Counted from the stretch's first letter, positions 53,001 to 60,827 are shown. The stretch: 64,000 nt of DNA from Halieaceae bacterium UBA5044 (GCA_002416125.1 DIBU01000022.1:124001-188000), one strand, 5' to 3'. Numbers and translations are program-made. The notes: a model not told the origin generated them from the sequence alone.

Positions 53001-53195
53001 ATCGATTAGAATTGCTGTTACCGGCCTGTTCCTGAGATTAGCCGAGCTCGAAAAATCTTGGATTGAAATTTGACTGGCTTGGATTCGAGTCGCGTCTTGA
53101 AGGGTTGAACTTTGAATCTCAGTAGCATGCGTCGGAAAAGATACTAACAATGTTGCCAATGTGGAACATATAATTGCTAGGGGAACCTTACTCAT
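50082..53195 (-). CDS. Reg_prop/Y_Y_Y sensor with a HisKA_2-type kinase
   Basis: The 1037-residue protein has a signal peptide, a large beta-propeller sensor (Reg_prop repeats, e.g. DSYGRLWTSTQSGVFLHD and ENQLWIGTFNGLSRL), a Y_Y_Y domain (FKAQALNASGVWSPEG region) and one membrane helix at about 772-792 (WAYTLYGLFVLAIVYLML). The cytoplasmic part has a HisKA_2-like helix pair with MHRYNKEL (candidate phosphoacceptor His837) and an ATPase domain with ELFENSLSHSF (Asn945) and IQDNGVGIP (Asp978). The phosphoacceptor helix is of the HWE/HisKA_2 type, not the HisKA of its neighbour. It starts 3 bases after the hybrid kinase at 53199 stops, so the two are co-transcribed. Its kinase part is GC-rich (about 60%) while its sensor part is AT-richer. 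Confidence 0.88.
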   Translation of the reverse strand: MSKVPLAIICSTLATLLVSFPTHATEIQSSTLQDATRIQASQISIQDFSSSANLRNRPVTAILIDSYGRLWTSTQSGVFLHDGEQVISFSAQKGHEHYAPSLDITALAEDSNGEIWATSTSLGLMRYSSQRQSFLLFPSAPSQGITDAIAHSSGDLIFIAQGKVHGIDISTGAPIHWITRAWRDSGAGDAHQVMFSNGGDVFFVSGSHGLVKLDVSERKSVETTWRDALRWITSGGDTLNLRENHSLENTEKYGARNQASPTDLETALDATRGSSRKLAVFRDLIFLGTDKGLSAFTPSGTLFQEYTKSNSGLSGDHITALASDENQLWIGTFNGLSRLTISDFGNFSRTEEAPLQDVLDFSEDSNGDIWVATYNGLLRYSPGSESIKDARSVLPTLEIVDDRIMAVSSAFGSLWIGTRRSGLTIFDTGNNSPILSDLVFDDDFAVASIAQIDSNRTLIGSYSHGLFLLSRVDDSRIALQSSQLLNEPILGIFPVEFGVLAIGGSKIFAVQPEEMDVVELSLTKGGKPNNMILTAVSQVSPESFLIGTQSHGMLIASIKSLQSTATLREVMPEILQFASAIYAIEKDDSGRFWIATSNGLFLYSSDLRFLRRYSRANHLQADNFNFGASLRSTDGTLYFGSNLGFTKITPSLATAPPQESRLYLNKINAGAQRFRGSQRLLRTETITLTHKDRFLTLNFSTRDLTNVDTTRYRHKLEGFDDDWVDIGNRGSATYTNLPAGSYVFKAQALNASGVWSPEGVSIGVTVKPAPWRTWWAYTLYGLFVLAIVYLMLRVYRERMLKEQAEKQADEMQRIADQFADEVQDQMDFQRVLADSMHRYNKELLAWANVCIRRSAEYAHGDASALQSGIEYRLRVLDLVQDALYYRGEQLYLDPHAFVSKLFTLAAERHPALNQRLTAINDATNELLPASQAIPIAVIVGELFENSLSHSFAASQGPCYLRIALTMPSVNEVQLEIQDNGVGIPAGLSFEAAEFAGFAIVADAALAARGALTIGSDRKSVLGQFLLAEKPKKKDQRP

Positions 53196-53198
53196 CGT

Positions 53199-56100
53199 CT
53201 AAGCAGGACGGCGAAGCCGATTAATCGCCGAAAGAAAGTCTTCATTGGCGAGCTCCAACTCGTTGATTTCTCCATCCAGGATGCGAGCACTATCCGATTT
53301 TGAAATCTTCTCGATTTCCGAGCTGATTATTCGTACTCTTTCAGCCCCTAGGTTTGAGCTCATGGACTTAATGGCGTGTGCCGCTGAGAAAATGGAGTTG
53401 CTATCCCTTTCTTTTGAGGCCAACTTTAGTTGCTCAATCTTTTGAGTCATCTGGTTGCGATAGCCGTCTATAAGCTTTTCAAGTAAGTCAGAGCCGGTTT
53501 GCTTTTCAACGGCAAAAATATTCTCAAGGGCCCTCATGTTCAGAGTTTCTGTGCCCAAATAAACATTAGTGGTAGTTCTCGTGTCTGAGGAATCATCGTC
53601 TTGTGATTCTGTATGAGCCGCGCGCCTCACCACGATCCCCTGCGATTCAAGCGCATCCCTAATTTCGTCCATCTTGAACGGCTTCGTGAGGTACTGATCC
53701 ATTCCGGCTGCAATGCCTCGGCGCATTTCGTCATTGCTGTTTCCGGCAGTAAGAGCAATTATCGGCGTTTTTCTAATGCCACTGATCTGCTCGTGCTCTC
53801 TTATACTGGCCGTCGCTTCATAGCCATCCATCACAGGCATTTGACAATCCATGAAGACCACGTTGTACGTGGACTCTTTGAATCTCTCGAGCGCTTCTTT
53901 TCCGTTATTTGCGACCGTTACCTCGCAACCAAACATTTCTAAAACGGCCCTCGCAATTTTCTGATTGGTTTCCAAGTCCTCTGCGATTAATACGCGGACC
54001 ACCTCACCTTTGCCGGCTTGTCCAAAGTGGACGTCATCTGTGAAATCGTCATTCGGTAATCTATTGCCTGGCTTCAGCTGAAGAAGTGATGTGCTCGAAG
54101 CTGGTTTAATGATGACTGAATCGATCAGATTCTCATAAGGCTCGGTATCAAACCTGAAAGAACAAAGTAGAATCTTTCGCTCAAAATGACAGTCTGAAAG
54201 GAAGTCGATTAAATCCGTCTTTCCTATGAAAGCGTCAACATCGACTACTATTTCCGAGCTCGTATGCTCTTTGACGAATGCCTCGGTTTGAGTGCGACAG
54301 ATATATGCCTTTCTTTGAGCTCGCTTCGCGTGTCCAACAAACGATTCGATAACCCTCTCGTTGATTGAATATAGAGTTACCCCAGAGGCGACATTTTCGC
54401 TGGGCGACTTGCCATTCCCGGGTGCCTCGAGGGAAGGTATCGTGATCAAAAATTTTGTCCCAACACCAAGTGATGACTCGACCGAAAGGTTTCCGCACAT
54501 AAGCTCCACAAAGTTCTTCGAAATAGCTAGACCCAATCCAGTTCCGCCGTATTTTCTGGTGGTGCTTGCATCGGCTTGAGTAAATGCTTCAAACAGACGT
54601 TCCTTCGCATTGGGCTCGATCCCGATGCCGGTGTCGCTCACCTCTATAGATAGGCTGCCCTTACCATGAGTCGAATCTTCCGGTTTCCAACCTGCCCTCA
54701 GTGTCACTGAGCCTTCCTCGGTGAACTTAATTGCATTGCTAAACAGATTAGTTACGATCTGCCTAATTTTCGTTGGGTCTCCAATCAGTCTGTAAGGTAT
54801 GTTAGGCTCGATGTAATAGAACATTCCGAGAGACTTCCTGTTTGCAGCTTCGCTTTGGATATAGCATATTTCATCTAGAAGTCCCACTAGGTCAAACTCG
54901 ATACGCTCGACCACTACTTTGTCGGCTTCAATTTTCGAGAAGTCGAGAATCGAGTTGATGAGATCCAGAAGAGATTCTCCACTGGAATGCGCTGCTAACG
55001 CGTAACGCTTCTGCTCCTCCGAGAGTGGCGTATGCTGCAGTAGCTCCGTCATCCCAATTATTCCGTGCAGAGGAGTTCTGATTTCGTGTGTTACGGTCGC
55101 CAAGAAGTCAGATTTCGCCCGGTTTGCCCTCTCGGCTGCGTTTCTAGCTTCTTCTAAATCTACAGTGCGCTCTTGAACCTTGTTCTCTAGTTCACGTTGC
55201 CGGGCGATAGCAAGAGCGCTTCTGGCTCTTTGTTGGGCAACGATGGCCGCCATGACGAGAATTGCCGCGATACCATAGAATATGTATGCGATGGGACTAA
55301 ACCATGGTGCAGGATGAACTCGCAGAGAGAAAGATAATGTTGCGGGGCTCCAGACACCATCTGAATTGCTGCCTTGTAGGAGGAACTCGTAGTTTCCAGC
55401 TGGAAGGCTTGTGAACGAGACAGACCTGGATGTGCCGAGCTCTATCCATTCATCGTCAAACCCGTTCAGCTTGTAGCGATACAGATTCGATGACGGGTTT
55501 GTGTAATCAAGAGATGCGAACGTAAAGCTGGCATATCGGAAGTCGTGAGCTAGTTCTATTTCCTTTCTTTCAGACAGCGGCTCGTCGAAGAATACTTCCT
55601 CGTTAAGAATTTTAAATTCTGTGATTTGAACTGGTGGTAAGTATACGCTTTTTCTAAGATTACTCGGGTCAATTATGTTGAAGCCATTGTTACCTCCGAA
55701 ATACAGTATTGATTTGCTATCTCTAAATACGGCGCCATGATTGAACTCCGAACCCTGTAGGCCATCGGAAAGGTCGAAATTTTCTGTTGAGTTTTTATCA
55801 ACAGAGAATCTTGAAAGCCCTCGATTGTGGGACATCCATATGTTTCCATCGCTGTCGCTAGTTATTGCATAGACATCCGCGCTTGGAAGATTGATCGATT
55901 CAAGGTACTGTGAAAAACGGTTGATCTTCCTCCGTCTGTCATCCCTAGTCCATGAATTTAGTCCTCCGCTTTGTGTTCCAATCCAGAGTGTCCCCGATTT
56001 GTCCTCGTGTAACGCCCAGGGCATATTGCTCGAAAGGCTCTCAGGGTCGTCTAGACTAGACTTGAATCCTTTGAATTTGACAATTTCCGCCGAGTCATCG

Positions 56101-57686
56101 AAGAAATTTAAGCCGTTTTCAGTTCCTATCCAGATGTCCCCGGCGCTATCTTCTGAAATTGCAATCACATTATTACTGCTGATGCTATCCGGATTGTTTG
56201 GGTCGAAAAGGTAAGTTTTAAAGCTTTTGCTTTTCTCAATAAAAACGCTCAGTCCGCCACCATATGTGCCGACCAATAAATTTCCGTTAGACGCCCGAAC
56301 GATCGATGTGATTCCATCAGCCTTCAGGCTACCTTCGTCCGATATGCGCTTCTTGTAGGTTTCGACCTTGTTGTTTTCGAAGCTGAATCGGTTTAGCCCA
56401 GCATCAAGGGTTCCTATCCATAAGGACTCATCTTCAATTAACAGGCTCATTACAAGCTGAGAGGATATTTTTTCATTTATGGCTGTCGCAGGTTGATAGT
56501 GATCGGAGGTGCCCCCTCTTGGGTCGTAGATGTGTATTCCCGAGTTCGTTCCTATCCAGATTCTTCCATCGCCGTCTTCGGCAAAAGTGTTTATCGAGTC
56601 CCCAGAAGAGCCGGTTTCAGAATCTACGCGTGAGAACAGCGATCTCGTACCGTATGCAAGTCCATTGAAGGTGCCTATCCAGATAATTCCTGCTTTGCTT
56701 TGAAATATGCTAAACACTTGATCATCAGGTAGATTTGAGTTCGTAGCATTGATCCAAGTAAACGTGTCGCTCTCTGGTTCCCATACGCTCACGCCTGAAC
56801 GTGTTGCTACCCAAACGTTGTTAGATTGGTCTTCGATCGACATGTACACGGTGTTGTCGGAGAGGGCTCTATTTCTTGTGGATTCGTTGGTGTAGCGTGT
56901 AAAACGTCCTGTATTCGGGTTGAACTTGATCAGCCCCCCATTGAGTGTTGATATCCACAGCTTTCCATCTTTAGATGCCATGAGGTGGCTAAAGCGAGTG
57001 ACCCCGGTGAAGTTTTCAACGTCCGTTGTGACTGCAATGATATTTTCAAAGTCGCGCTGTCTGTTGAGCTGTAGTAATCCCAGTCCGTCTATTAATATCC
57101 AGAGTTTCTTGTCGGCCGTCTCCACAAAGGAAACAGCACGGGTTTGCTTCGCGGTAGTGTCGGGCGGGAAATGATCAAACTTTTGCGTATTTGGCGAAAA
57201 TCTACTGAATCCGGCGCCACCCTCATAAGCTATCCAGATAAAACCATCACTATCTTTGTACATTGAATATATGTTGTTGGACAAAGGGTGCTTATCAGAT
57301 TGCGTGGTTGCCGCTTGAATTGACGAGAACTTGTGGTTAGCGGGGTTGTATTTGTTTAACCCACCTCCTGCCGTTGATACCCAAAGGAAGCCGTTCGAAT
57401 CCTCTACGATATCAGTAGTTGACTGATGGCTTATCGAGGCCGGATCTCGGTTAGATGCTCTAAATCTAGTGACGGAGTAGCCGTCAAATTTGTGTAGGCC
57501 CTCCTGTGTAAGTATCCAGATGAAGCCGTTACTGTCTTGAAAGACACTTCTAACAGACTGTTGCGTAAGTTCTTTGGTTGCGGGGGAAAGCTGAAACGTG
57601 TAGTCGCGGGGGCTCAACGACTCAGCCACATTGCTAAACAACAGAGCGCCGAGAAAGCAAAGCAGGGTGTTGACTGATATCTTCAA
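53199..57686 (-). CDS. Giant hybrid sensor kinase: Reg_prop/Y_Y_Y, HisKA, HATPase, pseudo-receiver, receiver, HPt
   Basis: The 1495-residue protein starts with a signal peptide and about 14 Reg_prop propeller repeats (pattern DSNGFIWI-T-GLHKFD), a Y_Y_Y domain, and one membrane helix at about 797-818. Inside the cell come a coiled coil, HisKA with THEIRTPLHG (His867), the ATPase domain (NLFSNAIKFTEEG; DTGIGI; GGTGLGLAI), a degenerate receiver (about 1100-1200, keeping only IIKP), a true receiver (MDCQMPVMDG, Asp1280; TKPF) and an HPt domain (AHAIKSMSSNLGA, His1437). It is a complete phosphorelay in one chain but lacks a DNA-binding output. The start is TTG at 57686 without a normal ribosome site. 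The gene is AT-rich (lines counted near 55.6 kb are about 37% GC), unlike its flanks, which suggests acquisition. Confidence 0.93.
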   Translation of the reverse strand: MKISVNTLLCFLGALLFSNVAESLSPRDYTFQLSPATKELTQQSVRSVFQDSNGFIWILTQEGLHKFDGYSVTRFRASNRDPASISHQSTTDIVEDSNGFLWVSTAGGGLNKYNPANHKFSSIQAATTQSDKHPLSNNIYSMYKDSDGFIWIAYEGGAGFSRFSPNTQKFDHFPPDTTAKQTRAVSFVETADKKLWILIDGLGLLQLNRQRDFENIIAVTTDVENFTGVTRFSHLMASKDGKLWISTLNGGLIKFNPNTGRFTRYTNESTRNRALSDNTVYMSIEDQSNNVWVATRSGVSVWEPESDTFTWINATNSNLPDDQVFSIFQSKAGIIWIGTFNGLAYGTRSLFSRVDSETGSSGDSINTFAEDGDGRIWIGTNSGIHIYDPRGGTSDHYQPATAINEKISSQLVMSLLIEDESLWIGTLDAGLNRFSFENNKVETYKKRISDEGSLKADGITSIVRASNGNLLVGTYGGGLSVFIEKSKSFKTYLFDPNNPDSISSNNVIAISEDSAGDIWIGTENGLNFFDDSAEIVKFKGFKSSLDDPESLSSNMPWALHEDKSGTLWIGTQSGGLNSWTRDDRRRKINRFSQYLESINLPSADVYAITSDSDGNIWMSHNRGLSRFSVDKNSTENFDLSDGLQGSEFNHGAVFRDSKSILYFGGNNGFNIIDPSNLRKSVYLPPVQITEFKILNEEVFFDEPLSERKEIELAHDFRYASFTFASLDYTNPSSNLYRYKLNGFDDEWIELGTSRSVSFTSLPAGNYEFLLQGSNSDGVWSPATLSFSLRVHPAPWFSPIAYIFYGIAAILVMAAIVAQQRARSALAIARQRELENKVQERTVDLEEARNAAERANRAKSDFLATVTHEIRTPLHGIIGMTELLQHTPLSEEQKRYALAAHSSGESLLDLINSILDFSKIEADKVVVERIEFDLVGLLDEICYIQSEAANRKSLGMFYYIEPNIPYRLIGDPTKIRQIVTNLFSNAIKFTEEGSVTLRAGWKPEDSTHGKGSLSIEVSDTGIGIEPNAKERLFEAFTQADASTTRKYGGTGLGLAISKNFVELMCGNLSVESSLGVGTKFLITIPSLEAPGNGKSPSENVASGVTLYSINERVIESFVGHAKRAQRKAYICRTQTEAFVKEHTSSEIVVDVDAFIGKTDLIDFLSDCHFERKILLCSFRFDTEPYENLIDSVIIKPASSTSLLQLKPGNRLPNDDFTDDVHFGQAGKGEVVRVLIAEDLETNQKIARAVLEMFGCEVTVANNGKEALERFKESTYNVVFMDCQMPVMDGYEATASIREHEQISGIRKTPIIALTAGNSNDEMRRGIAAGMDQYLTKPFKMDEIRDALESQGIVVRRAAHTESQDDDSSDTRTTTNVYLGTETLNMRALENIFAVEKQTGSDLLEKLIDGYRNQMTQKIEQLKLASKERDSNSIFSAAHAIKSMSSNLGAERVRIISSEIEKISKSDSARILDGEINELELANEDFLSAINRLRRPA

Positions 57687-57692
57687 ACAAAT

Positions 57693-57751
57693 GGGCCCCG
57701 TTTAGATAAGATCGGGGTCCGATGATAGCGTGCTTGCACTGTGGAGGTCAC
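57693..57751 (-). promoter_or_regulatory. Candidate promoter and leader hairpin of the sensor-kinase operon
   Basis: Reading the minus strand, GTGACC (57751-57746) and TATCAT (57727-57722) are 18 bases apart, a fair sigma-70 promoter. Just downstream, GGACCCCG (57720-57713) and CGGGGCCC (57700-57693) are inverted copies with one G-U pair. The second arm ends 6 bases before the TTG start, and its GGGG is the only ribosome-binding candidate, so pairing would hide it. Confidence 0.4.
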
Positions 57752-57766
57752 GCCGGAGCTACAACC

Positions 57767-57796
57767 AAAAAAAAGCGGCTTATAGCCGCTTTTTTT
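57767..57796 (-). terminator. Strong rho-independent terminator of the repeat-protein gene
   Basis: AGCGGCT (57774-57780) and AGCCGCT (57784-57790) form a perfect stem with loop TAT, flanked by a run of A on one side and a run of T on the other, so it can work in both directions. On the minus strand it follows the repeat-protein stop by 24 bases. It separates that gene from the downstream sensor operon. Confidence 0.9.
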
Positions 57797-57820
57797 CTCA
57801 GTTCTTCGCCACACGGCCGC

Positions 57821-58483
57821 CTATCGAATACCCCACCGATATCCTGCCTGATCGGCGACGTTGCGGATGCCCCAGCGATAACCGGCCTGGTCGGCGACGT
57901 TGCGAATGCCCCAGCGATAACCGGCCTGGTCGGCGACGTAGCGGATGCCCCAGCGATAACCGGCCTGATCGGCGACATTGCGGATGCCCCAGCGGTAACC
58001 CGCCTGGTCAGCGACGTTGCGGATGCCCCAGCGATAACCGGCCTGGTCAGCGACGTTGCGGATGCCCCAGCGGTAGCCTGCCTGGTCAGCGACGTTGCGG
58101 ATGCCCCAGCGGTATCCGGCATGGCTTACAACTCCGGCGCCAGAGTCGCTTGGGTCACCAGAAACGCTGGCGCTGCCAAGCGCAGCATCGGTTGATGGTT
58201 CCCTATCAGTACTCGCCCACTTAAAATTTGGGGTGCTCGCGGCTGCGGTTTCCCAGTGTGCTGAGTATGTTTGTTGGCTGACATTGGAATCTCCCCACTT
58301 GTAGCCGGGAGCGCGATATTCATACTGTTTTGCGATCGACGCAGGTATATCGGATACTTTCAGGGTGTTTTCTTCGGTATCCTGCAGGTTGCCTGCAAAC
58401 GAGTAGCTGCTGAGAGTCATCGCGGCGAAAGCGCAAGCAGCGAAGGTTTTTGTAAGTCGCAATGACTTCATGTCGTTTCTCAT
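57821..58483 (-). CDS. Secreted tandem-repeat protein (8 copies of GYRWGIRNVADQA)
   Basis: I do not recognise the family. From ATG 58483 (AGAGGA 4 bases upstream; ATG 58471 is an alternative) the protein is 220 residues: a signal peptide (MRNDMKSLRLTKTFAACAFA, cut near SFA-GN), a non-repetitive region of about 90 residues, and a C-terminal block of seven complete 13-residue repeats plus a final GYRWGIR, after which the protein stops. Only one repeat differs (RYVADQA). The non-repetitive part contains a degenerate copy, GYKWGDSNVSQQT, and a trace, NFKWAS. Regularly spaced aromatic, glycine and Asn/Gln residues recall curli-like amyloid repeats; a multi-core precursor peptide is another possibility. 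Both ideas are inference. It has its own terminator and is flanked by a sensor operon and a subtilase gene. Confidence 0.85.
   Translation of the reverse strand: MRNDMKSLRLTKTFAACAFAAMTLSSYSFAGNLQDTEENTLKVSDIPASIAKQYEYRAPGYKWGDSNVSQQTYSAHWETAAASTPNFKWASTDREPSTDAALGSASVSGDPSDSGAGVVSHAGYRWGIRNVADQAGYRWGIRNVADQAGYRWGIRNVADQAGYRWGIRNVADQAGYRWGIRYVADQAGYRWGIRNVADQAGYRWGIRNVADQAGYRWGIR
57824..58117 (-). repeat. 39-base tandem repeat array, 7 full copies plus 21 bases
   Basis: The coding repeats of the secreted protein are 39-base direct repeats without spacers. Copies differ by a few mostly silent changes (for example GGT/GAT and GAC/GAT positions), which points to recent expansion with selection on the protein sequence. 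Because 39 is a multiple of three, frames on both strands stay open across the array. Confidence 0.95.
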
Positions 58484-58801
58484 AAAATCCTCTGCCTCAT
58501 CGCGTGATACGGCCACCCTTGTGACCCAATTTCTTTAACCTGATCTCGTCCTTGAGAGGCACTTTGCATCGCGGGTTTGTGATGCTTAGGGACGTTATAG
58601 AGTTGGGGAAGAGGGGGTTGAAGAGGTTTCCATACCCTGTTTGGGGCAGCGGTTTCTTAAAGGAGCGCGGAAGGCGTCCGCTGATTCATAGTTGGCTTGA
58701 GGTAATTGGCTCTAAATGATTGAAAAACAATTAAAAAAATATGCGCGGTGAGGTGTTGCTCCGGGTTTGACCCATATGGGGTAGCGGGTCGAAATTGCGG
58801 G
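58484..58801. other. 318-base stretch without a gene between the repeat protein and the subtilase
   Basis: No convincing open frame is present. On the minus strand TTCAAC (58622-58617) and TATAAC (58599-58594), 17 bases apart, are a possible weak promoter for the repeat-protein gene, leaving a leader of about 100 bases. Near the subtilase end there is a CCCATATGGG palindrome and, reading toward the repeat gene, a run of seven T (ATATTTTTTTAATTG), but no clean stem for a terminator. The stretch around 58700-58740 is AT-rich. Confidence 0.4.
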
Positions 58802-60814
58802 TTAGTTGCTGGAATTGACGTCCGCGTTGCGCGAGAGTTCTTCGATCTTTGCTTTCTCGGAAAAGTAGATTTCGAGCCAGTTTATCGGCAAGTTTTCTTC
58901 CGGTGGGAGGCCGTCTTTTCGCTCGATGTGGGCTTTAACGCCCCACCGCAAAGCGCTGGAAGGGGCGTCCTCCGTGGCATCGGGAGCGAGCATATGCTCG
59001 ATACCCGGCAGCGTCGGCTGCCCGGCATCGTCAACTACAGCGGGGCCCTCGAAGTGCATTTCTCCGCTGATCTCACGAGCGAGGTCCAGCCCCGCATTGC
59101 CGCAGCCTGATATCCCCAGCGTCACCGCGCGTGTCGCGCTGACAGCGCCGCTACCCTGCTGGAAGGGGCTGTAGTAGAGGCGACCGTTCCTGTGTATGGC
59201 AGGTTCGGCGCTGCTCATCAGTTTGCATTTGATGTCATCGGGGCTCAGGTCGGGCTCGAGTTGGAGCAACAGGGCGGCAATACCGGAAACCAGTGCGCTG
59301 GCCTGTGATGTGCCGGTCATGACCAGCTCACCGGTGCTGATCATGTAGTTTGGGTGTTTCTGCGTCAGTGCGCTGCCCGGTTCTGCCAGGCCCGCTATGT
59401 GGCCCCCAGGCGCGACGACATCCGGTTTGATATGGCCGCTGGGCGTGGGGCCTCGCGACGAGAATCCAGGGATGTAGTCGTCGTTACGGTCGTCAACTGT
59501 CCAGGAGTCCGTGTAGGCGCCAACGGTGATGATGTAAGGGAGATTACCGGGGGAGCCGATGGTCATGGGTGCGGGACCTTCGTTCCCGGCCGCCGCGACA
59601 ATGGTGATCCCTGCGGCCCAGGCGCGCATCAGCGCCTGATTAATGGGGTCAAGGAAATAAGGCCAGCGGGGGCGGGCGGCAAACGAAAGATTGAGCACCT
59701 TGATATCAAGGCGCTCCCGATTGTCGACAGCCCACTGAATGCCGCGGACGATGTCCAGAAAATCGCCTTGCCCTTCTTCATCGAAGGCTTTGATGGCGAC
59801 CAGTCGAGCGTCCGGGGCAATCCCTTTATAGCTGCCATCCGGCTTACCATTTGTGAGCACTTGCTCACTGTGAGCGATAACGCTGCTCATGTGTGTGCCG
59901 TGTCCGCTGGCATCAGGCACGGGGTGGTCGGCGACATCACGGATTGCGTCGTAGCGGCCTGCAATGCGGTTCTCGCCGCGGGTATCTTTGGCGAGTGCCG
60001 GGTGCTCCCAGAGTCCCGAGTCGAGTACGGCAACGGTAACGCCGCGGCCGGTGATCCCGTGGCGGTGTAGTTCGGCTGCGCCTGAGACGCTCGGGAAGTA
60101 CGTGTCCGAAAAGTAATCGGTGTACCCCGGGATCATCTTGAGTTTGCACTCCTCACCGAATTGAAGCGCCACACCGAAATGGTGTTGTTGCCAGCCCGCA
60201 GACCCTGCGTCCGCTTGCTGCGGGAATGCCACGGCCAATGTTGCAATGTCACCTGGCAGGGGTGCCGGAACACGCCCGTTAATTTCGCCCTGCGTATGCC
60301 AGGCGCCGTCGCCCTTCTGCGCGGGTGGCGGGAGCTTGAGCGGCGCCGCTCCCAGCTGTATCTGTGCGTCCGGCCCAAGCGCTCCGGGCCAGGAGAGTTG
60401 CACTTGCGTGAGTTGTTCAGCGGCCGCTCCGAGATTATGTATGTCCCATTCCAGCCTGTTGTCGCTGACGCGGGCCTCCAGTGCGCCACCCAGATGGCAC
60501 TGGCCCGTGTCTGGCGGAGGAAGCGGCTCGGACATGTCCATCGACAGGTCGTCAATCAGTCGTAAAATCAGCGGTGAACTGCGAATCTGGTCCAGCTGTG
60601 CCGCGGTGACAGCGGCGCCCAGCGCCTGGATGATGGGAAGATCGTGGGTGACGGTGCCGCCGACGCCTTCCACCAATTGCCGCAGTTCCGTCACGTCAGT
60701 GCCCTGCAGCATAATCATCAGGGACGCATCGTCAGGGTTTTCGGCGTGGGCCGGTAATGCGAGCCACAGCAACGCGGCCAGGCTCAGTGGCAATTTCCTC
60801 AGTGACAGACGCAT
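58802..60814 (-). CDS. Secreted subtilisin-like serine protease (S8)
   Basis: The 670-residue protein has a signal peptide (cut after AHA near residue 24), an inhibitor-I9-like propeptide (about 31-95), an unassigned beta-rich region (about 100-240) and a subtilase domain with Asp265 (VAVLDSGLW), His305 (SGHGTH), Asn411 (AAAGNEG) and Ser503 in GTSQAS, where Met is more usual than Gln. The C-terminus, about 100 residues after the domain, is unassigned. ATG 60814 (MRLSLRKLPLSL) was chosen for the signal peptide; the frame to 60931 lies in the next gene. It stands between the repeat protein and the GGDEF-EAL gene, which starts upstream with a 13-base gap, so it may share their message. Confidence 0.92.
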   Translation of the reverse strand: MRLSLRKLPLSLAALLWLALPAHAENPDDASLMIMLQGTDVTELRQLVEGVGGTVTHDLPIIQALGAAVTAAQLDQIRSSPLILRLIDDLSMDMSEPLPPPDTGQCHLGGALEARVSDNRLEWDIHNLGAAAEQLTQVQLSWPGALGPDAQIQLGAAPLKLPPPAQKGDGAWHTQGEINGRVPAPLPGDIATLAVAFPQQADAGSAGWQQHHFGVALQFGEECKLKMIPGYTDYFSDTYFPSVSGAAELHRHGITGRGVTVAVLDSGLWEHPALAKDTRGENRIAGRYDAIRDVADHPVPDASGHGTHMSSVIAHSEQVLTNGKPDGSYKGIAPDARLVAIKAFDEEGQGDFLDIVRGIQWAVDNRERLDIKVLNLSFAARPRWPYFLDPINQALMRAWAAGITIVAAAGNEGPAPMTIGSPGNLPYIITVGAYTDSWTVDDRNDDYIPGFSSRGPTPSGHIKPDVVAPGGHIAGLAEPGSALTQKHPNYMISTGELVMTGTSQASALVSGIAALLLQLEPDLSPDDIKCKLMSSAEPAIHRNGRLYYSPFQQGSGAVSATRAVTLGISGCGNAGLDLAREISGEMHFEGPAVVDDAGQPTLPGIEHMLAPDATEDAPSSALRWGVKAHIERKDGLPPEENLPINWLEIYFSEKAKIEELSRNADVNSSN

Positions 60815-60827
60815 CTGTGCTGTCAAT

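Noticed and set aside
57824..58117. CRISPR-like repeat array.
   Set aside because: The 39-base units are directly adjacent without spacers, lie inside a coding frame, and no cas gene is near.
57722..58224. Long open frames on the plus strand across the 39-base repeats (about 157 and 164 residues).
   Set aside because: They are by-products of a stop-free repeat whose length is a multiple of three. Only the minus-strand frame has a signal peptide, ribosome site and properly placed terminator.
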